Of a DNA stretch of 64,000 nt, positions 1 to 10,969 are shown in pieces. A program made the translations under genes and the position numbers. The notes beneath the pieces are model-generated. The model was not told where the DNA came from and ran no database searches. It saw only the letters and a program-made list of their open reading frames with translations. The DNA lies in contig BDDD01000712.1 in the NCBI GenBank assembly GCA_001972305.1, forward strand, positions 141,943 to 205,942. The letters run 5' to 3'. How positions within the stretch are numbered: the stretch's first letter is position 1; every line of letters starts with the position of its first letter. This stretch comes from Cephalotus follicularis. Lineage: Eukaryota > Streptophyta > Magnoliopsida > Oxalidales > Cephalotaceae.

Positions 1-705
1 TGATTTTAAAATGTGTTAGTGCAACTTTGAATTTTGTCTCTGCTGACATAAAGACGTTGATGTCTTTGTAAAGGCGTCGATGTCTTTGACTGTTACTAGC
101 CGTTGTAAGTGCGTTAACTAGCCGTTCTGTGTTTCCCGGGTCAATCCATTTAAAAAGACGTCGATGTCTTTTTAAAGGCGTCGATGTCATTTCTGGGAAT
201 ATCTACAGGCATTTGAATCTTTGAGCATCACATTGACTTCTTCTGTAGGGGTCGATGTCTTTTCTGGGAAATGCAGATAGGTCTAGAAAGGCGTCGATGT
301 CTACAGAAAGGGATCGACTTCTTTGCATGGACGTCGATGTCTTCATGAACAAGCATCGATGTCATCACTCGAAATTGTCCTGTAACTTCTGGCACTAAAG
401 ACGTCGATGTCTTCTTGATAGGGATCGATGTCTTTTGTACGGACGTCGATGTCTTTGCTTGTAGGGATCGATGTCTTCATTAAAATTTGACCTGTAACTT
501 CTGGCACTAAAGACGTCGATGTCTTTTTGATAGGGATCGATGTCTTTTGTACGGACGTCAATGTCTTTTGCTTGAAGGTCGATGTCTTTGCCCTGCAGAT
601 GACTTTTTCCTTTTGTTCAACTGTGTAACATCTTGCACATCAAGTAAACTTGTTAAATGCAAATATGTTATCATCAAAACAAGGATTGAGACTAGATCGT
701 CAACA
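1..705 (-). mobile_element. Sirevirus-like Copia LTR, partial (Sire-2)
   Basis: The last ~100 bases (about 600-705) match the corresponding end of both Sire-1 LTRs: the shared stretch ATGTTATCATCAAAAC leads into AGGATTGAGAC and ends GTCAACA. This is the 5' LTR end of a minus-strand Copia element whose body lies left of the window. At 706 the sequence changes abruptly to Tat-1 pol coding sequence, so the element is inserted in Tat-1; ACACC at 706-710 is the candidate target duplication. Most of the LTR is a palindromic repeat array, annotated separately. A solo LTR cannot be excluded because the left end is not visible. Confidence 0.8.
49..595. repeat. Array of imperfect palindromes, core ACGTCGATGT
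   Basis: About 17 copies of a short imperfect palindrome, typically AAAGACGTCGATGTCTTT, with variants GGATCGATGTC and GGCGTCGATGTC, spaced mostly 18-25 bases apart. A block of about 112 bases holding four of them is duplicated in tandem (about 391-480 and 503-590, both preceded by CTGTAACTTCTGGCAC). The array lies in the LTR region that in Sireviruses is known to carry palindromic cis motifs. A regulatory role is inferred. Confidence 0.85.
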
Positions 706-710
706 ACACC

Positions 711-2318
711 TTGGGCAGGTTAATCAAGTGGTCAGTCGAGCTAGGCGAGTATGATGTGAAGTTCGAAGCTAGAGTAGCCATCAAATCGCAGGTCCCGGCC
801 GACTTTGTTGGAGATAATACACCTACGGAGTGTATGGAAGAGGACCCCTCCGAGAGCGAGAGGGGAATTTGGAAGTTATTTGTGGATGGCTCATCCTGCA
901 TCACTGGCAGTGGAGCAGGACCAGTACTGATGAGTCCAGATGGTTGGACGTTAGAGTATGTTCTGAGGTTCAAGTTTAAAGCTACAAACAACGAAGCTGA
1001 GTGGGAAGCTCTGATAGCGGGGCTGACAATTGCAAAGCACTTAGAGGTACAAAAGGTGGAGGCCTCCAGTGATTCTCAGCTAGTGGTTGGTCTAGCAAAT
1101 GGAGAGTACGAAGCCCGAGAAGACTCTATGGAGAAATACTTATCCCATTTTCAGAGTATGAAGCCAACCTTCGATTTTCTAAGAATTTTAATAGTACCCA
1201 GAGCACAAAATGCCCGAGCAGACCAGTTATCAAAACTAGTAACGACAGAGGAGCCGGAGAAAAATCAAACCGTGCTAGTAGACTATCTGGACAGGCCCAC
1301 CATCTCTGAAGCTGATGTGATGGACATTGACATACCGCAAGAGCCAAACTGGATGACTCCTTTCATCAATTGGCTAAGGAATGGAATTCTACCCGAGGAC
1401 CCCGTGGAGGCAAGGAAACTAGTGTACAGAGCAAATAGGTTCCAATTCCGAGATGGGATCCTCTACAAAAGATCTTTCTCTTTCCCTTGGTTAAGATGCT
1501 TGACCCCCTTAGAGGTCGATTACGCTCTAAGGGAGGTCGACGAAGGAATTTGTGGCAACCACACGGGGGGTAGAACATTGTCTCATAAGCTATTGAGACA
1601 AGGCTACTACTGGCCGACTATGCACCAAGATGCTATAGACCTGGTAAGAAAGTGTGACAAGTGTCAGAGGAACGCAAACATATGCAGAAGACCTTCTCAA
1701 CCTCTGACGTCTATCACGGCCCCATGGCCCTTTGCACAATGGGGAATGGACTTCGTCGGACCACTACCCATGGCGACAAGCCAGAGGAAGTTTCTTATTG
1801 TAGCAGTGGACTACTTTACCAAGTGGGTGGGAGCAGAACCTCTAGCCACAATTACCGAGAAGAACACGGAATGCTTTGTATGGAAGTCAATCATCTGTAG
1901 ATTTGGAGTCCCGAGGACAATCATCTCAGACAACGGTAAACAGTTTGATTGCCAAGCCTTCCGTGATTTTTGCAAGGAGTGGAGGATAGAGCATAGGCTT
2001 GCTTCAGTGGCCTATCCCCAAAGCAATGGTCAAGCCGAGGTGATCAACAAAGAAATAATCTTGGGCCTGAAGAAGCGCCTCGAAGACAGCAAAGGAAGAT
2101 GGACAGAGGAGCTACCAAGTGTACTATGGGCATATAGAACCACTCATCGGACAACAACTGGTGAGTCCCCATACAGCCTTTGTTATGGAGCTGAAGCCAT
2201 GATAACGGTAGAGATTGGAGTACAATCACCAAGAGTTGTACATTTCACTGAAGACAACAACGAAGAAGGGCTTAGGTGCCTCCTCGACTTGGTGGAAAGC
2301 TCAGAGACAAGGCTGTGA
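711..2318 (+). CDS. Tat-1 pol fragment: archaeal-type RNase H and integrase
   Basis: A 535-residue open frame, truncated upstream by the Sire-2 insertion. The listed ATG is simply the first in frame; the true polyprotein began further left. Residues ~54-175 form an RNase H-like domain (RVT_3 type) with FVDGSS (D59), NNEAE (E97), SDSQLV (D121) and RADQLS (D171). Residues ~270-325 carry the integrase zinc finger, H284, H292, C315 and C318. The catalytic core follows: GMDFVGP (D347), SDNGKQF (D407) and SNGQAEV (E443), with the expected 35-residue D-to-E spacing. All catalytic residues are present, so decay here is slight. The frame ends early through a frameshift, and the integrase C-terminus continues in another frame. 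Function: degradation of the RNA strand during reverse transcription and integration of cDNA. Confidence 0.92.
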   Translation: MGRLIKWSVELGEYDVKFEARVAIKSQVPADFVGDNTPTECMEEDPSESERGIWKLFVDGSSCITGSGAGPVLMSPDGWTLEYVLRFKFKATNNEAEWEALIAGLTIAKHLEVQKVEASSDSQLVVGLANGEYEAREDSMEKYLSHFQSMKPTFDFLRILIVPRAQNARADQLSKLVTTEEPEKNQTVLVDYLDRPTISEADVMDIDIPQEPNWMTPFINWLRNGILPEDPVEARKLVYRANRFQFRDGILYKRSFSFPWLRCLTPLEVDYALREVDEGICGNHTGGRTLSHKLLRQGYYWPTMHQDAIDLVRKCDKCQRNANICRRPSQPLTSITAPWPFAQWGMDFVGPLPMATSQRKFLIVAVDYFTKWVGAEPLATITEKNTECFVWKSIICRFGVPRTIISDNGKQFDCQAFRDFCKEWRIEHRLASVAYPQSNGQAEVINKEIILGLKKRLEDSKGRWTEELPSVLWAYRTTHRTTTGESPYSLCYGAEAMITVEIGVQSPRVVHFTEDNNEEGLRCLLDLVESSETRL

Positions 2319-2575
2319 TCAGTGTTGCAGCCTACCAGCAGAGGGTGAGCCGCTACTATAACAAAAGGGTAAGCCCCAAGCCACTAAGACAAGGAGATCT
2401 AGTCCTATGAAACTCAGCTATTGCAGATCCAACCGGTACCAGAGGAAAACTAGCCCCTGCCTGGGAAGGGTTGTACAAAATCAAGAGGGTCCTCCGCCCA
2501 GGAACATTCAAACTTGAAACTTTGGGGGGTAGGGAGAGCTTGGAATACTGAGCATCTGAGGAAGTACTATCAATG
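2319..2575 (+). pseudogene. Tat-1 integrase C-terminal remnant, frameshifted
   Basis: Downstream of the 2318 stop the similarity continues in another frame: AYQQRVSRYYNKRV, then RQGDLVL followed by a stop, then GKLAPAWEG and GTFKLETL. This is the C-terminal GPY/F-like region of gypsy integrases. At least one frameshift and two stops separate it from the main frame, so Tat-1 could not make a complete integrase from this copy. Confidence 0.8.
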
Positions 2576-3835
2576 ATTGTAAGATGTACTAAATAAAGTT
2601 GAATTTTTCAAAATTTGTGTTCAATATGATAGTTCCAAGTTTGCAAGGGACCGGAGGTCCAATGTTCATGTCCTCAAACCTCTGAACAGCCACCGATCAA
2701 CTCCCTCAATCTTTACTCCAAGCATGTCTGACCGTGCTCCCAAGGGGGCATTCAGAGTACATCCTAACACCAGTCCAGCGCTTTCTAAGTCGTTTTACAA
2801 AGACTAGCCCCTAAAGGAAAACAGACACAAGCCGAGGTCTCGAACAGACTGAGGTAACAAACGTCCGACAAAACACTCAGGTACGCACACATAAAATACT
2901 CCTTCCGAGGAGTACCACAAAAGACTCCCTCCGAGGAGCATCTCAATACACATCAACAAAGACTCCTTCTGAGGAGCACACCATAAGACTTCCAAGGAAG
3001 CACTAAGAGTCCCCAGGGAGCAAACACTGGTCGGCAACGCCATAGGATCTTGACCAACCAGACCTAAAATCGTGTCTTGAAAGGTGAATCCATGGGAACT
3101 CGCAACGATCAAGCTCGTCGGACTGAGCACTTTAATACAAGTGTCCCTATGAGGACTGCAAGCTTAGCCGGCCTGCCCCAAAACCTAATGGTTCAGACGA
3201 TACCCTGCTCGGCAAACCCATAGAAACTTGTCCGAGCAGACCAAGACCTTAGTCTACGAACAAAGAAGAACTAGTAAAGACTAAGTTAAAATTACTTAAG
3301 AACTTTTGAAGTAAAGTGTCCCACGAGGACTGCCAAGCTTAAGTGATCTCATGTACAAGGAGTTAATGATTTGGGCTAAGTTAAAGTTCCTAAGGGAATT
3401 GTCAGCACATGTATATGTACGCAAAGTTCAAACACACAATACAAGAAGCCAACCAAAGATAAGATTTGAGAACACAAAAGGTCTTTTATTAATATCTTTG
3501 ATAAATTACAAGTTTATCAAAAACAAGAAACTGTTACAAAGTCGAAGCAGTAAACAAAACGCTAGCCTACAAAAACTAAGCCTCAGAAGGATTATCCTCT
3601 GGAGGTGGAGGAACAAAGGGTCCAGTCAGAGGAGGTTGTGGAGTAACGAGATCCGAAGAAAGAGTTAACGGAGCAGAGGCCAACACAGGATCCAGCAGAG
3701 GAATGGTTGCCACAGCTGACCCGTCTCCTCTAGCCTCGTTTCCTTGGCCGACTGCAGCTCCAGAGGCAGGTCAGACTTCCCCTTCCTCTTCCACAGCCCC
3801 TTGGCCAGCTCTTCCTTCCAAGGCTTCTTTTGCCC
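2576..3835. other. Tat-1 3' region without sense coding
   Basis: Lies between the end of pol and the antisense gene. I see no convincing coding sequence on either strand. Positions about 2890-3020 contain several degenerate copies of a short unit containing GACTCCTTCCGAGGAGCA, each with an internal inverted repeat (CTCC..GGAG). Long non-coding 3' regions are usual in Tat elements. Confidence 0.6.
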
Positions 3836-4825
3836 TCACCTCTCGGCTTCATAACCGTCGGGATAGTAGTCAAAAGCCTTGGCAGCCGAGCAGTAGGCAA
3901 CCTCGTCCAAGGGAACCTCGGGATGAAGAGCTTTAACCCAGTTCCGGCAAGTGTAGAACCCCCGACGGTAGTACTCACCAGATTCCTTGAAGACTTTATC
4001 ACCAAAGGCTTCTGAAGCTTTGTAATCCTCCACAGAGGCATCTATCAAGCTTTGGAATTCGTCTGAGGACTTGAACTCTGTCAAGGCGTCCTCCACTGCC
4101 TTGGCTCGCAGCTCCACCTGTCTCTTGACGGAGTCTTCGAACTTCTTTTGCAACGTCCGGTACTGGTCGCCGATCTTGGAGAGGTCCTTAATCATTCGGT
4201 CCCTCTCCATGAGGGGATTATTCTTCTCCTCCACAGCAGACTCCTGGGCCTTAAGGACTTCCTCAAGTTGAGCCTTGGCCATGCGCGAGGTCTCCATCTC
4301 CACCATCAATTCCTCCCTCGCTTTGTCATACCTCGCCAAGATGATCGAAATTTTTTTGACCAAGAGGTGATGATCATTCAGAGCCTGCAAGAAAGACGCA
4401 GAGGTAAGAAGAAAAATGGAAAGCACATAAAAAGAAGAATGGAAAGCACATAAGAAGAGGATCTCTCTTACCTGGAAATGGCTCTGCAGGGAGTTATGGA
4501 TCGAATCCTTGTTTGTCCAGTCTTTCCTCTCTTTCAGCTCATCAGGGAAGAGGCACAGAGAGCTGAGAGCAAATGGGACCCCGGGGTTGTCCAAGCTGGT
4601 GGTCCCATTCCCCACCACCTCCAGCTTTTTAATCATTTTCTCTACATCCCGAGGAGGGGGCAGGATGATGGGATTATTTGAAGTCCTGCAGAGAGCGGAC
4701 TCGACCTCGATCTCTGACACGTACTTTCCTTTTTTGCTTGGAGGATTAGGAGGGCTACCAGAGGAACGCCCCCTAGCAGGGTGCTTGGTTCCCTTCTCCT
4801 TTGCCACCAAAGAAGCCTTTTTCAT
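3836..4825 (-). CDS. Tat-1 antisense ORF, distal coiled-coil part
   Basis: A 329-residue frame antisense to the element. The N-terminal ~60 residues are basic and Pro/Ser/Gly-rich. Residues ~160-250 are a strong coiled coil rich in Glu, Lys and Gln (for example AKAQLEEVLKAQESAVEEKN). The C-terminal ~60 residues contain CRNWVKALHPEVPLDEV. This matches the C-terminal half of the antisense 'putative gypsy-type transposon' proteins of Tat elements; the molecular function of that family is not known. The frame reads through an apparent 87-base intron (4385-4471). The first half of the gene is the ORF at 5214-5987; the region between them (about 4826-5213) contains a frame change and probably another intron. 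The frame is open to 3836, but in-frame similarity near the end may be marginal. Confidence 0.75.
   Translation of the reverse strand: MKKASLVAKEKGTKHPARGRSSGSPPNPPSKKGKYVSEIEVESALCRTSNNPIILPPPRDVEKMIKKLEVVGNGTTSLDNPGVPFALSSLCLFPDELKERKDWTNKDSIHNSLQSHFQVREILFLCAFHSSFYVLSIFLLTSASFLQALNDHHLLVKKISIILARYDKAREELMVEMETSRMAKAQLEEVLKAQESAVEEKNNPLMERDRMIKDLSKIGDQYRTLQKKFEDSVKRQVELRAKAVEDALTEFKSSDEFQSLIDASVEDYKASEAFGDKVFKESGEYYRRGFYTCRNWVKALHPEVPLDEVAYCSAAKAFDYYPDGYEAER
4385..4471 (-). other. Probable in-frame intron of the antisense gene
   Basis: On the minus strand, TTCCAG is followed by GTAAGAGAG (donor). A pyrimidine-rich TTTCTTGCAG (acceptor) precedes GCTCTGAATG. The segment is 87 bases, a multiple of three with no in-frame stop. 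It encodes a hydrophobic stretch (FLCAFHSSFYVLSIFLLT) quite unlike the hydrophilic flanks, and it includes a 24-base direct repeat (two copies of AATGGAAAGCACATAA on the plus strand). Confidence 0.7.
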
Positions 4826-5213
4826 CTGGTTGGTCCCCTCGGTAGTGGCCTTCGCTCTCTGCCTAGCCCCTCGGCAGCATCTTTTTCCTTCTGCTTGGTC
4901 CCCTCTGCAGCGGCCTTGTACTTGGACCCTTCAGCAGATGAAGGATTGGTGATCTTGGTAGCCTTGAAGAGTGCATTGAATCCTCACCGAGAAGCCATTG
5001 CTACACAAAAAAGAAGTAAAAAGGTCAAGAGCATGGCAACAGATAGTGAGAAAACAGAAGAATTATGAAGACAAGAACTGGAGGACAAGAAGGCTTTATA
5101 TAGCTTTCCTCGGACACTTGGGACATGGGTTTATCTGGGGATCCCCCTCCCCCTGAGGTGTCCTTGACATCTACCAAGTACGATCCTCTGGTGGGAACTA
5201 CGCTCAACCCGAC

Positions 5214-5987
5214 TCAGAGCAGATGATCCTTAACCACAGTGGAGTTCACCTCCTCGGGCTCCAAGAGTTTACCGAGGTCCAAGTTCTCTGCCATTGTCAA
5301 AGGGGACCTCCTGTTAAGAGATTGTGTCTCCATGGAATCACACCAGGCAGAGGGGATGAACCCTTCGAAGTTCTTTATGAGGAAGTACCTCATCCTCCAA
5401 TTTTTGATGGACTTAGTGGGGTTCAAAAGAAGCTTTTTTGTACCAGGTCGAGACTTGAAGAAATATCCTCGCCACCCTGGCGAGGACAAGATGATATGGA
5501 ACTCTTTAAACAGCCCAACTGTTGCATTCACCTTGGATTCTAGACATCTAACTAGGAAGCCTATGATAAAGCTCCAAGACTGAGGTTGGAGAAGAGAAGG
5601 GTGGAGACGAAATGTCTCTAGGACCAAGATAGCGAAGGAGGGCACTGGGACCCTTAAGCCGTGGGACATAGCACTTTCAAAAACCACGAAGAGGCCCTCC
5701 CTACTCTCGGTAACCATCCGAGGATCCGAGTGGAGACTAAATCTCAACCCAGGAGGGAATTTATATTTACGAGAAAGCTCTAACACTTCATCGTGAGAGA
5801 GACTGCTAACACCAAAGAAATCTGAAGCTGGGGTGTTAGCCCCGGCGATGGGGGCAGCAGGGTCACCCACCGTAACCCCCAGGCTACCTTCAGAGGAGAA
5901 GGGACTTTCAGCGGTGGGAACCACCATGGCCAGAGGTTCGACTTCTAAGGAAGAAGATGACCTAGCAGTCTGCTTAGTTCTATCCAT
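5214..5987 (-). CDS. Tat-1 antisense ORF, proximal part (putative gypsy-type transposon domain)
   Basis: A 257-residue frame starting at ATG 5987 with MDRTKQTARSSSS. The first ~80 residues are low-complexity Ser/Pro/Ala. Residues ~85-210 fit the plant 'putative gypsy type transposon' family (Transposase_28-like, PF04195): a helical block FRLHPSLLQPQSWSFIIGFLV, then LFKEFHIILSSPGWRGYFF and KSIKNWRMRYFLI. The gene is transcribed towards pol, antisense to the element, presumably from a promoter between 5990 and the 3' LTR. It continues, after a probable intron, in the frame at 3836-4825. Despite the family name no transposase activity has been shown for this domain; its role in the Tat cycle is unknown. 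Confidence 0.8.
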   Translation of the reverse strand: MDRTKQTARSSSSLEVEPLAMVVPTAESPFSSEGSLGVTVGDPAAPIAGANTPASDFFGVSSLSHDEVLELSRKYKFPPGLRFSLHSDPRMVTESREGLFVVFESAMSHGLRVPVPSFAILVLETFRLHPSLLQPQSWSFIIGFLVRCLESKVNATVGLFKEFHIILSSPGWRGYFFKSRPGTKKLLLNPTKSIKNWRMRYFLIKNFEGFIPSAWCDSMETQSLNRRSPLTMAENLDLGKLLEPEEVNSTVVKDHLL

Positions 5988-6599
5988 CTATGTCAGACGA
6001 TAAAAGAAGAAACTATAGAAATCCTAGATTGAACCTAGACCAACAAGATAACTATGGCAACTTATCAAAGATCTGGACGAAAGAATGGCAAGAAGATGAA
6101 GATTTCAAGGCACTGTAAATCTCAGTAGTTTTCAGCAACAAGATGGAGATTAGGGACTGAAGGAGTAAAAGGTTTTCTTTGAGAAAAAATATCCTTTTAT
6201 AGACTCATAGCTCGGATCCTCACTCTCCACATCGTATAGATCCAACGACTGAGGAATGAACCATCAAATCAAACGCAGGGGATGAAGAGACAGAGGCAGG
6301 AAACACTCTGTTTATGCCACGTGTAAAACATTTTCAATACGCAACTGAAATGTAAATGATTTGGGCTCGCGACACGAGGCCTGATAGCATAGATTGGTCC
6401 AAACAGAAGGCAAACTACAATCCTCTGCTAAGGCGAGCTCAGTTTTAGTCAGAGGACCACCAGAAGCTACACCTTCAGACCATAGCTCTTTCGCACGTGG
6501 AAAAGCATATGAAAAGTTTCCCAGAGGAGTTCAGCCCGAGTCACGACTCCCAGCTCTGTTCCTCCTCCTCTGACCACGGTCAGAGAAGAAGGACCAGGG

Positions 6600-7486
6600 G
6601 AGCATATGATATGGGAAAAAATATGCCTATACCAAGGATGACACGTGTCCTCCGCGGACATAGCCAATTGTCCAGGGGCTTTAAAGTTTATATGGATACT
6701 GGTCAGAGGAGGCTAATCAAGCCCTAGAAGGAGAAGCAGATGGAGACATCCTCCTCGGCATCAGTGCCGAGGAACTCCCCATTATTGGTGTTGTAGAATC
6801 CGCCCTCCTCGGCGTAAGTGTCGAGGATCTCTTTTCTAACATCGATGACGAAGACCAAGCCATAGGGTTTTCCTCCTCAACTGCACTGTAGAAGATACCT
6901 TCTTCGGCAGCTTGACAGAGGACCTAATTTTTCAGGCGCCGGCCCATGAAAAAGCTTATGAAGTTGAAGACCTTGAAGTGGATAAATAACCAGAGGGTCT
7001 ACCTCTCCTCGTCCTCGGCAGGACGAGGCCATAAAATCAGCCTACTTTCCAGGGGTTCACCTTTTCCAAATATGGAAGATAAGATATAATAAACTACCTA
7101 CAAGGAAAGTAGCGACAAACCAGGTGGAGATAAGGGAAATCCCGAGATCCTCGGCATTTCCTTAGGGGACAGCTATCACCTTCACATTTCACGCTCAAAC
7201 TGTTACAATACCTGTTCTATAAATACCAGTTTCACATCCAAAACAAAGGTCAGCCATTTTTACATCTGAAAGAACCTTGTTTTCTTTGTGCAAAGCCTGA
7301 CTTGAGCGTCGGAGTGTCCCCGGGAGAACAACCTCCTGGACCTTCAACGTGTTTGCTCTTCTGTGCAGGGAAAAACACTTACAGCCATCCTTAACCTTCA
7401 TCTCGGAGCATTAAAACAGCGTTTCCCTAAATAAATCTAGCCCTTACACGTAGGGTACTGTTGAGGGGAGAATTTTTGCATCAACA
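6600..7486 (+). mobile_element. Tat-1 3' LTR (start approximate)
   Basis: The 3' end at 7486 (GCATCAACA) is supported by homology to the Tat-2 5' LTR end at 34107, and by the switch to Tekay-1 LTR sequence at 7487. A TATA box (CTATAAATAC) lies at 7218-7227. The downstream stretch CTGACTTGAGCGTCGGAGTG resembles the equivalent part of the Tat-2 LTR. The 5' boundary could not be fixed: no clear polypurine tract plus TG junction was found, so the start may be off by a few hundred bases. Confidence 0.55.
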
Positions 7487-10400
7487 GATATCAATGCATG
7501 TCATGTTATAACACGTGTACAATTATGGTTAATGAATCCATATATAAAACCGCCCCATTCCAACTTATATATATAGATCATTAACTTAAGCATACACTCC
7601 TATTCATCCATCTACAAGACAAGCAAGATGTTAACTAGATATATGCATTGTCCCATACCAGCATATATAAGTAGTTAGGCTAACTTACCATCATCTGTCT
7701 ATCTAACCATGTCCAAGGCTCGAGGTTAATAACATCTAATGCCTACCGGTAGACTGATAAGAGCTCACTAGAACTAGTTACCTGCAGGTAAACACATAGG
7801 AGCTCAATTAGTTACAAATTCATACATATCATACCATAGCATACTATCATATCGTCTGTCATCTTGAATCTAGAACCCCCCTGCGAAGGGCGCAAAAGCT
7901 CTAAGATTAGAGGTCTAGTCGTCGATCGTTAGACCGATAGGAGCTCGACTAAAAAAGGTTGCCTATTGTTAGGCCAATAGGAGTTCAACCAATCACATAA
8001 TATGAGTAACCCTAGTAGAGGGCTCAGTCGACTGAAAGTTGATGCTACATACCTGACTAGGAGTTACAGTTCACTCTACGTTGAACACATCTATAAACTC
8101 TACCTTACCCTTACCCTTGCCATATTACCTTTAAAACCTGAGAAAAAACTCAATCTACGAGCCTAGAAAAGGACTCGTGAGAAAAACAGTTGAAAAAGAT
8201 TATTGAAAACATTTACGGAAAAACTGTCTGCCAAATCAGCGACACCTTGATCTTAAGCAGTGACGCTTAGCACTTAAGCGTCGACCTTTAAGCCTCAAGC
8301 ATCAGCGGTTTGAGAAATTTTGAAAGCTGGACTAAGCGGCGACACTTAAGGACTAAGCAGCATCGGTTAGGCTAAGTGTTGCCAGAAAAGCAAAGAGCTA
8401 TCAGTTTGTAAAACTATCTCCTTTGAAACCCGATCTAAGCGACGATGCTTTAAGGGAAACCGATGACGCTTAGTCTCCCAGAACTTCAGGTTCTACGTTT
8501 TAAACTTTGCAAATCCATTTCTTTGAATCAATCCATTTCAAGTTCAATACAAGACAAATTCTATGCAATTAAAACAAGTTTCAATCCATTTAATCCGTCC
8601 AATTCCATTTTAAGTCTAAAACCCCCAATTACCCTAGAAACCCTAACATTCCAAAACGTTCAATTCATCCATATTAAATCAATAGTAGTTTATATATGTG
8701 CATACATGTGTAAATCATAGTATATTTAGGTAGAGAAGGTTTCTACCAATGATTGAAGCTTGTTCTGTTGGTTTCATTATAAAGAGGCTACACTTAATCT
8801 AACCCAAACTAGCAAAGCCTAAAACGAAGTGGATTTACTACAAAAAAAACCTATTATCAATATCACTTTGATCAGCACTTTAACATACCAAAACAAAAGT
8901 AAATATGAGAAGACAAAGATGAATGTAACACTTACTTAAACTTTTTTTTTACTCCACCAAGTCTTTTTAAATCATATCTCACTTCAAGGCACTATGAATG
9001 GCACATGGTATGCAATCTCCAAGATGATCCACACCAAGAGAGAAGCAAGACTGAGTGTATGGTGAAAGAGAATAATTTCGGCCCTAAGAGAAAAAGAACC
9101 AATGAGGAGATGGTAGTCTCTAATGCCTTAGTTTCCTTTTACTTATGGTGAAATGAACTCTTAAGTCTTAACTTATAATACACTTGCTTTATATAGTAAG
9201 TGATGGCCAAAGCTTATTACCTTATGACTTCACCAAGTCAACGGTAAATAAATCATGAGAATAGACAACATGATTAATCTCATTAATCATGTAGCTTATC
9301 TCATAAGCTAATTCAATTAAACTAATCGCATTAGTATAATTAATTAATTCTTTAATTAATTATCTCTTCCAATTCTATTGCATTCTCACACTTGTATTGT
9401 TTGTGATTTTATGTATTTATAATTACGTTGGACATAGGATTAATCATAACACTTATGATTGTCCAATTAATCATTCCTAATCTCATTAGAAACTTATAAT
9501 TGAAATAAAAGAATAAAACCCAGATTTTAATTATTTGTTGCACGTGATTAATAATCAATTAATGTTGGTTATCTTAATGATCAACATCGACATCTAACAA
9601 TGAATATTGACCACCAGGTAATATGAATACAACCTCGAACTACAGTTATGTGTACGTATAATCCCTCGACTAGCAATACTCGAATTAAACATAGGGCAAG
9701 GAACATATCATGTCCGAATAGTTTATTCATTAAAATGATATCATAGGTAATTAGCTATCATAATCAAATTAGAAACTTTTTCTAATTAACTGATCTTTGA
9801 TATTGGAATCAACATTCCAATACCTTTGCATCCTGGCTAGAAAATCTTACAGCTAATAACCCTAAGCATAAACTCCCTTTACTGGGAGCGGTAGATTCCA
9901 TTTTGCTCACTCACATATCTCCATACATAATCTACTATACCCAACTAATACCTATATGCTCCTCGTGGTTAGATCGAACATATACTTAAATATTATCAAA
10001 GCATGATATCTTGTACATAAGATATCTAATGGTGGCTCAGGTCTAAGGACCACTCACACTAATGCAATACAAGAAGTCTATTTGACCTCTAACTAAAACT
10101 CTATACAGGACTTTTTACAGCAAGCCACTTTAGTGAACTCATAAAATAATGAGCACTCACGTGTATGCCATATAGTCACTACATCATGACTTGTGAGAAC
10201 ATCATGACTTGTGAGAACAGTTAACCTCTTTGATGAGTTGGCATACAACGCTTTACTCTATCCGGATAACATATGTCCAAGTATGGTATCCTACGACTAG
10301 GAAGGTTCTGGAATAAAGCTTACATATGTACTAAGTTTCACAACATGATCTTATCATGGTCTTAGTCATCAAACTTTATTTCATGGACATTCATTGATTA

Positions 10401-10969
10401 TACATATATTTATAAACATATATTAATGACAGTTGCAATTAATTATAATGAAGAACACCCTTTATTGAACTATAATTTTTATTACAAACTATTGTTATTA
10501 CAAGATAACTTGGCTTGCATGAATTATCCCTCACATGTTCTTGGTCTTTAGATCAAAAATCAGAGAAAGAACTCAAGTTGTTGGCTTGTGAAGCTCCAAT
10601 CTTGTGTCAATCAAGTCCTCAATAAAAGTACAACCCTTTTCCTTCGATTTTTCACGTCAAATAGTCAATTTGGGTGAGTTTTAGGGGGAGTTTTGGTAGA
10701 GAGAAGAGAGAGAAATATGTTTTAGAGATATGAGAGAGAAGAGAGAATGAATAAAATGTTTTTGTGTCTCTATTTATAGGTTTCTCGCCAACTCTACCCA
10801 TATGCATATCAACACTATAAACATACATACAATAAAACCATATGAGTATTAAAAATACTCTCATACTATACATATTCATATGCACAATCATTTCCATAGG
10901 ATCAGTAACTACCATGTCATGTAATACAAAATATACTAAAGAGAGTAGGGGTTGTTTCGGGAAGTTACA
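7487..10969 (-). mobile_element. Tekay-1 3' LTR (left copy), interrupted
   Basis: In element orientation the LTR starts TGTAACTTCCCG (10969) and reads leftwards. It matches the right LTR along 7500-8760 and 10536-10969, with the Copia solo LTR 8766-10535 nested between. Positions 8220-8480 contain the palindromic motif family (TTAAGCGTCGACCTTTAAG, CTAAGCGGCGACACTTAAG). The distal ~500 bases of the LTR are missing here because Tat-1 inserted at the GATAT site, corresponding to about 28515 in the right LTR. Confidence 0.82.
8766..10535 (-). mobile_element. Copia solo LTR, 1.77 kb
   Basis: Begins TGTTGGTTTC and ends CCCTCACA. It is flanked by a perfect 5-base duplication TGTTC (8761-8765 and 10536-10540), and the empty site is visible in the right Tekay-1 LTR around 31985. 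In minus orientation the start TGTGAGGGATAATTCATGCAAGCCAAG resembles the Copia-A LTR start in its TGCAAGCCAAG stretch, so it is a distant relative of Copia-A. No internal region is present. A small tandem duplication of CATCATGACTTGTGAGAA occurs at about 10181-10218. Confidence 0.88.

Larger units (their letters stand above)
706..7486 (+). mobile_element. Tat-lineage Ty3/gypsy element, 3' part (Tat-1)
   Basis: The visible part runs from RNase H and integrase through a long 3' region with an antisense gene to the 3' LTR, which ends GCATCAACA at 7486. A second RNase H domain directly before integrase, and an antisense ORF between pol and the 3' LTR, are features of the Tat lineage (RIRE2, Grande, Retand relatives). 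The 5' half is off-window and interrupted by Sire-2. At 7487 the sequence becomes the LTR of Tekay-1. GATAT at 7487-7491 is the probable right target duplication, its partner lying outside the window. Confidence 0.85.

Noticed and set aside
49-595. Possible CRISPR-like array of short repeats
   Set aside because: Repeats are short imperfect palindromes with variable 5-10 base spacing, in a plant retrotransposon LTR; there are no spacers of uniform length and no cas genes.
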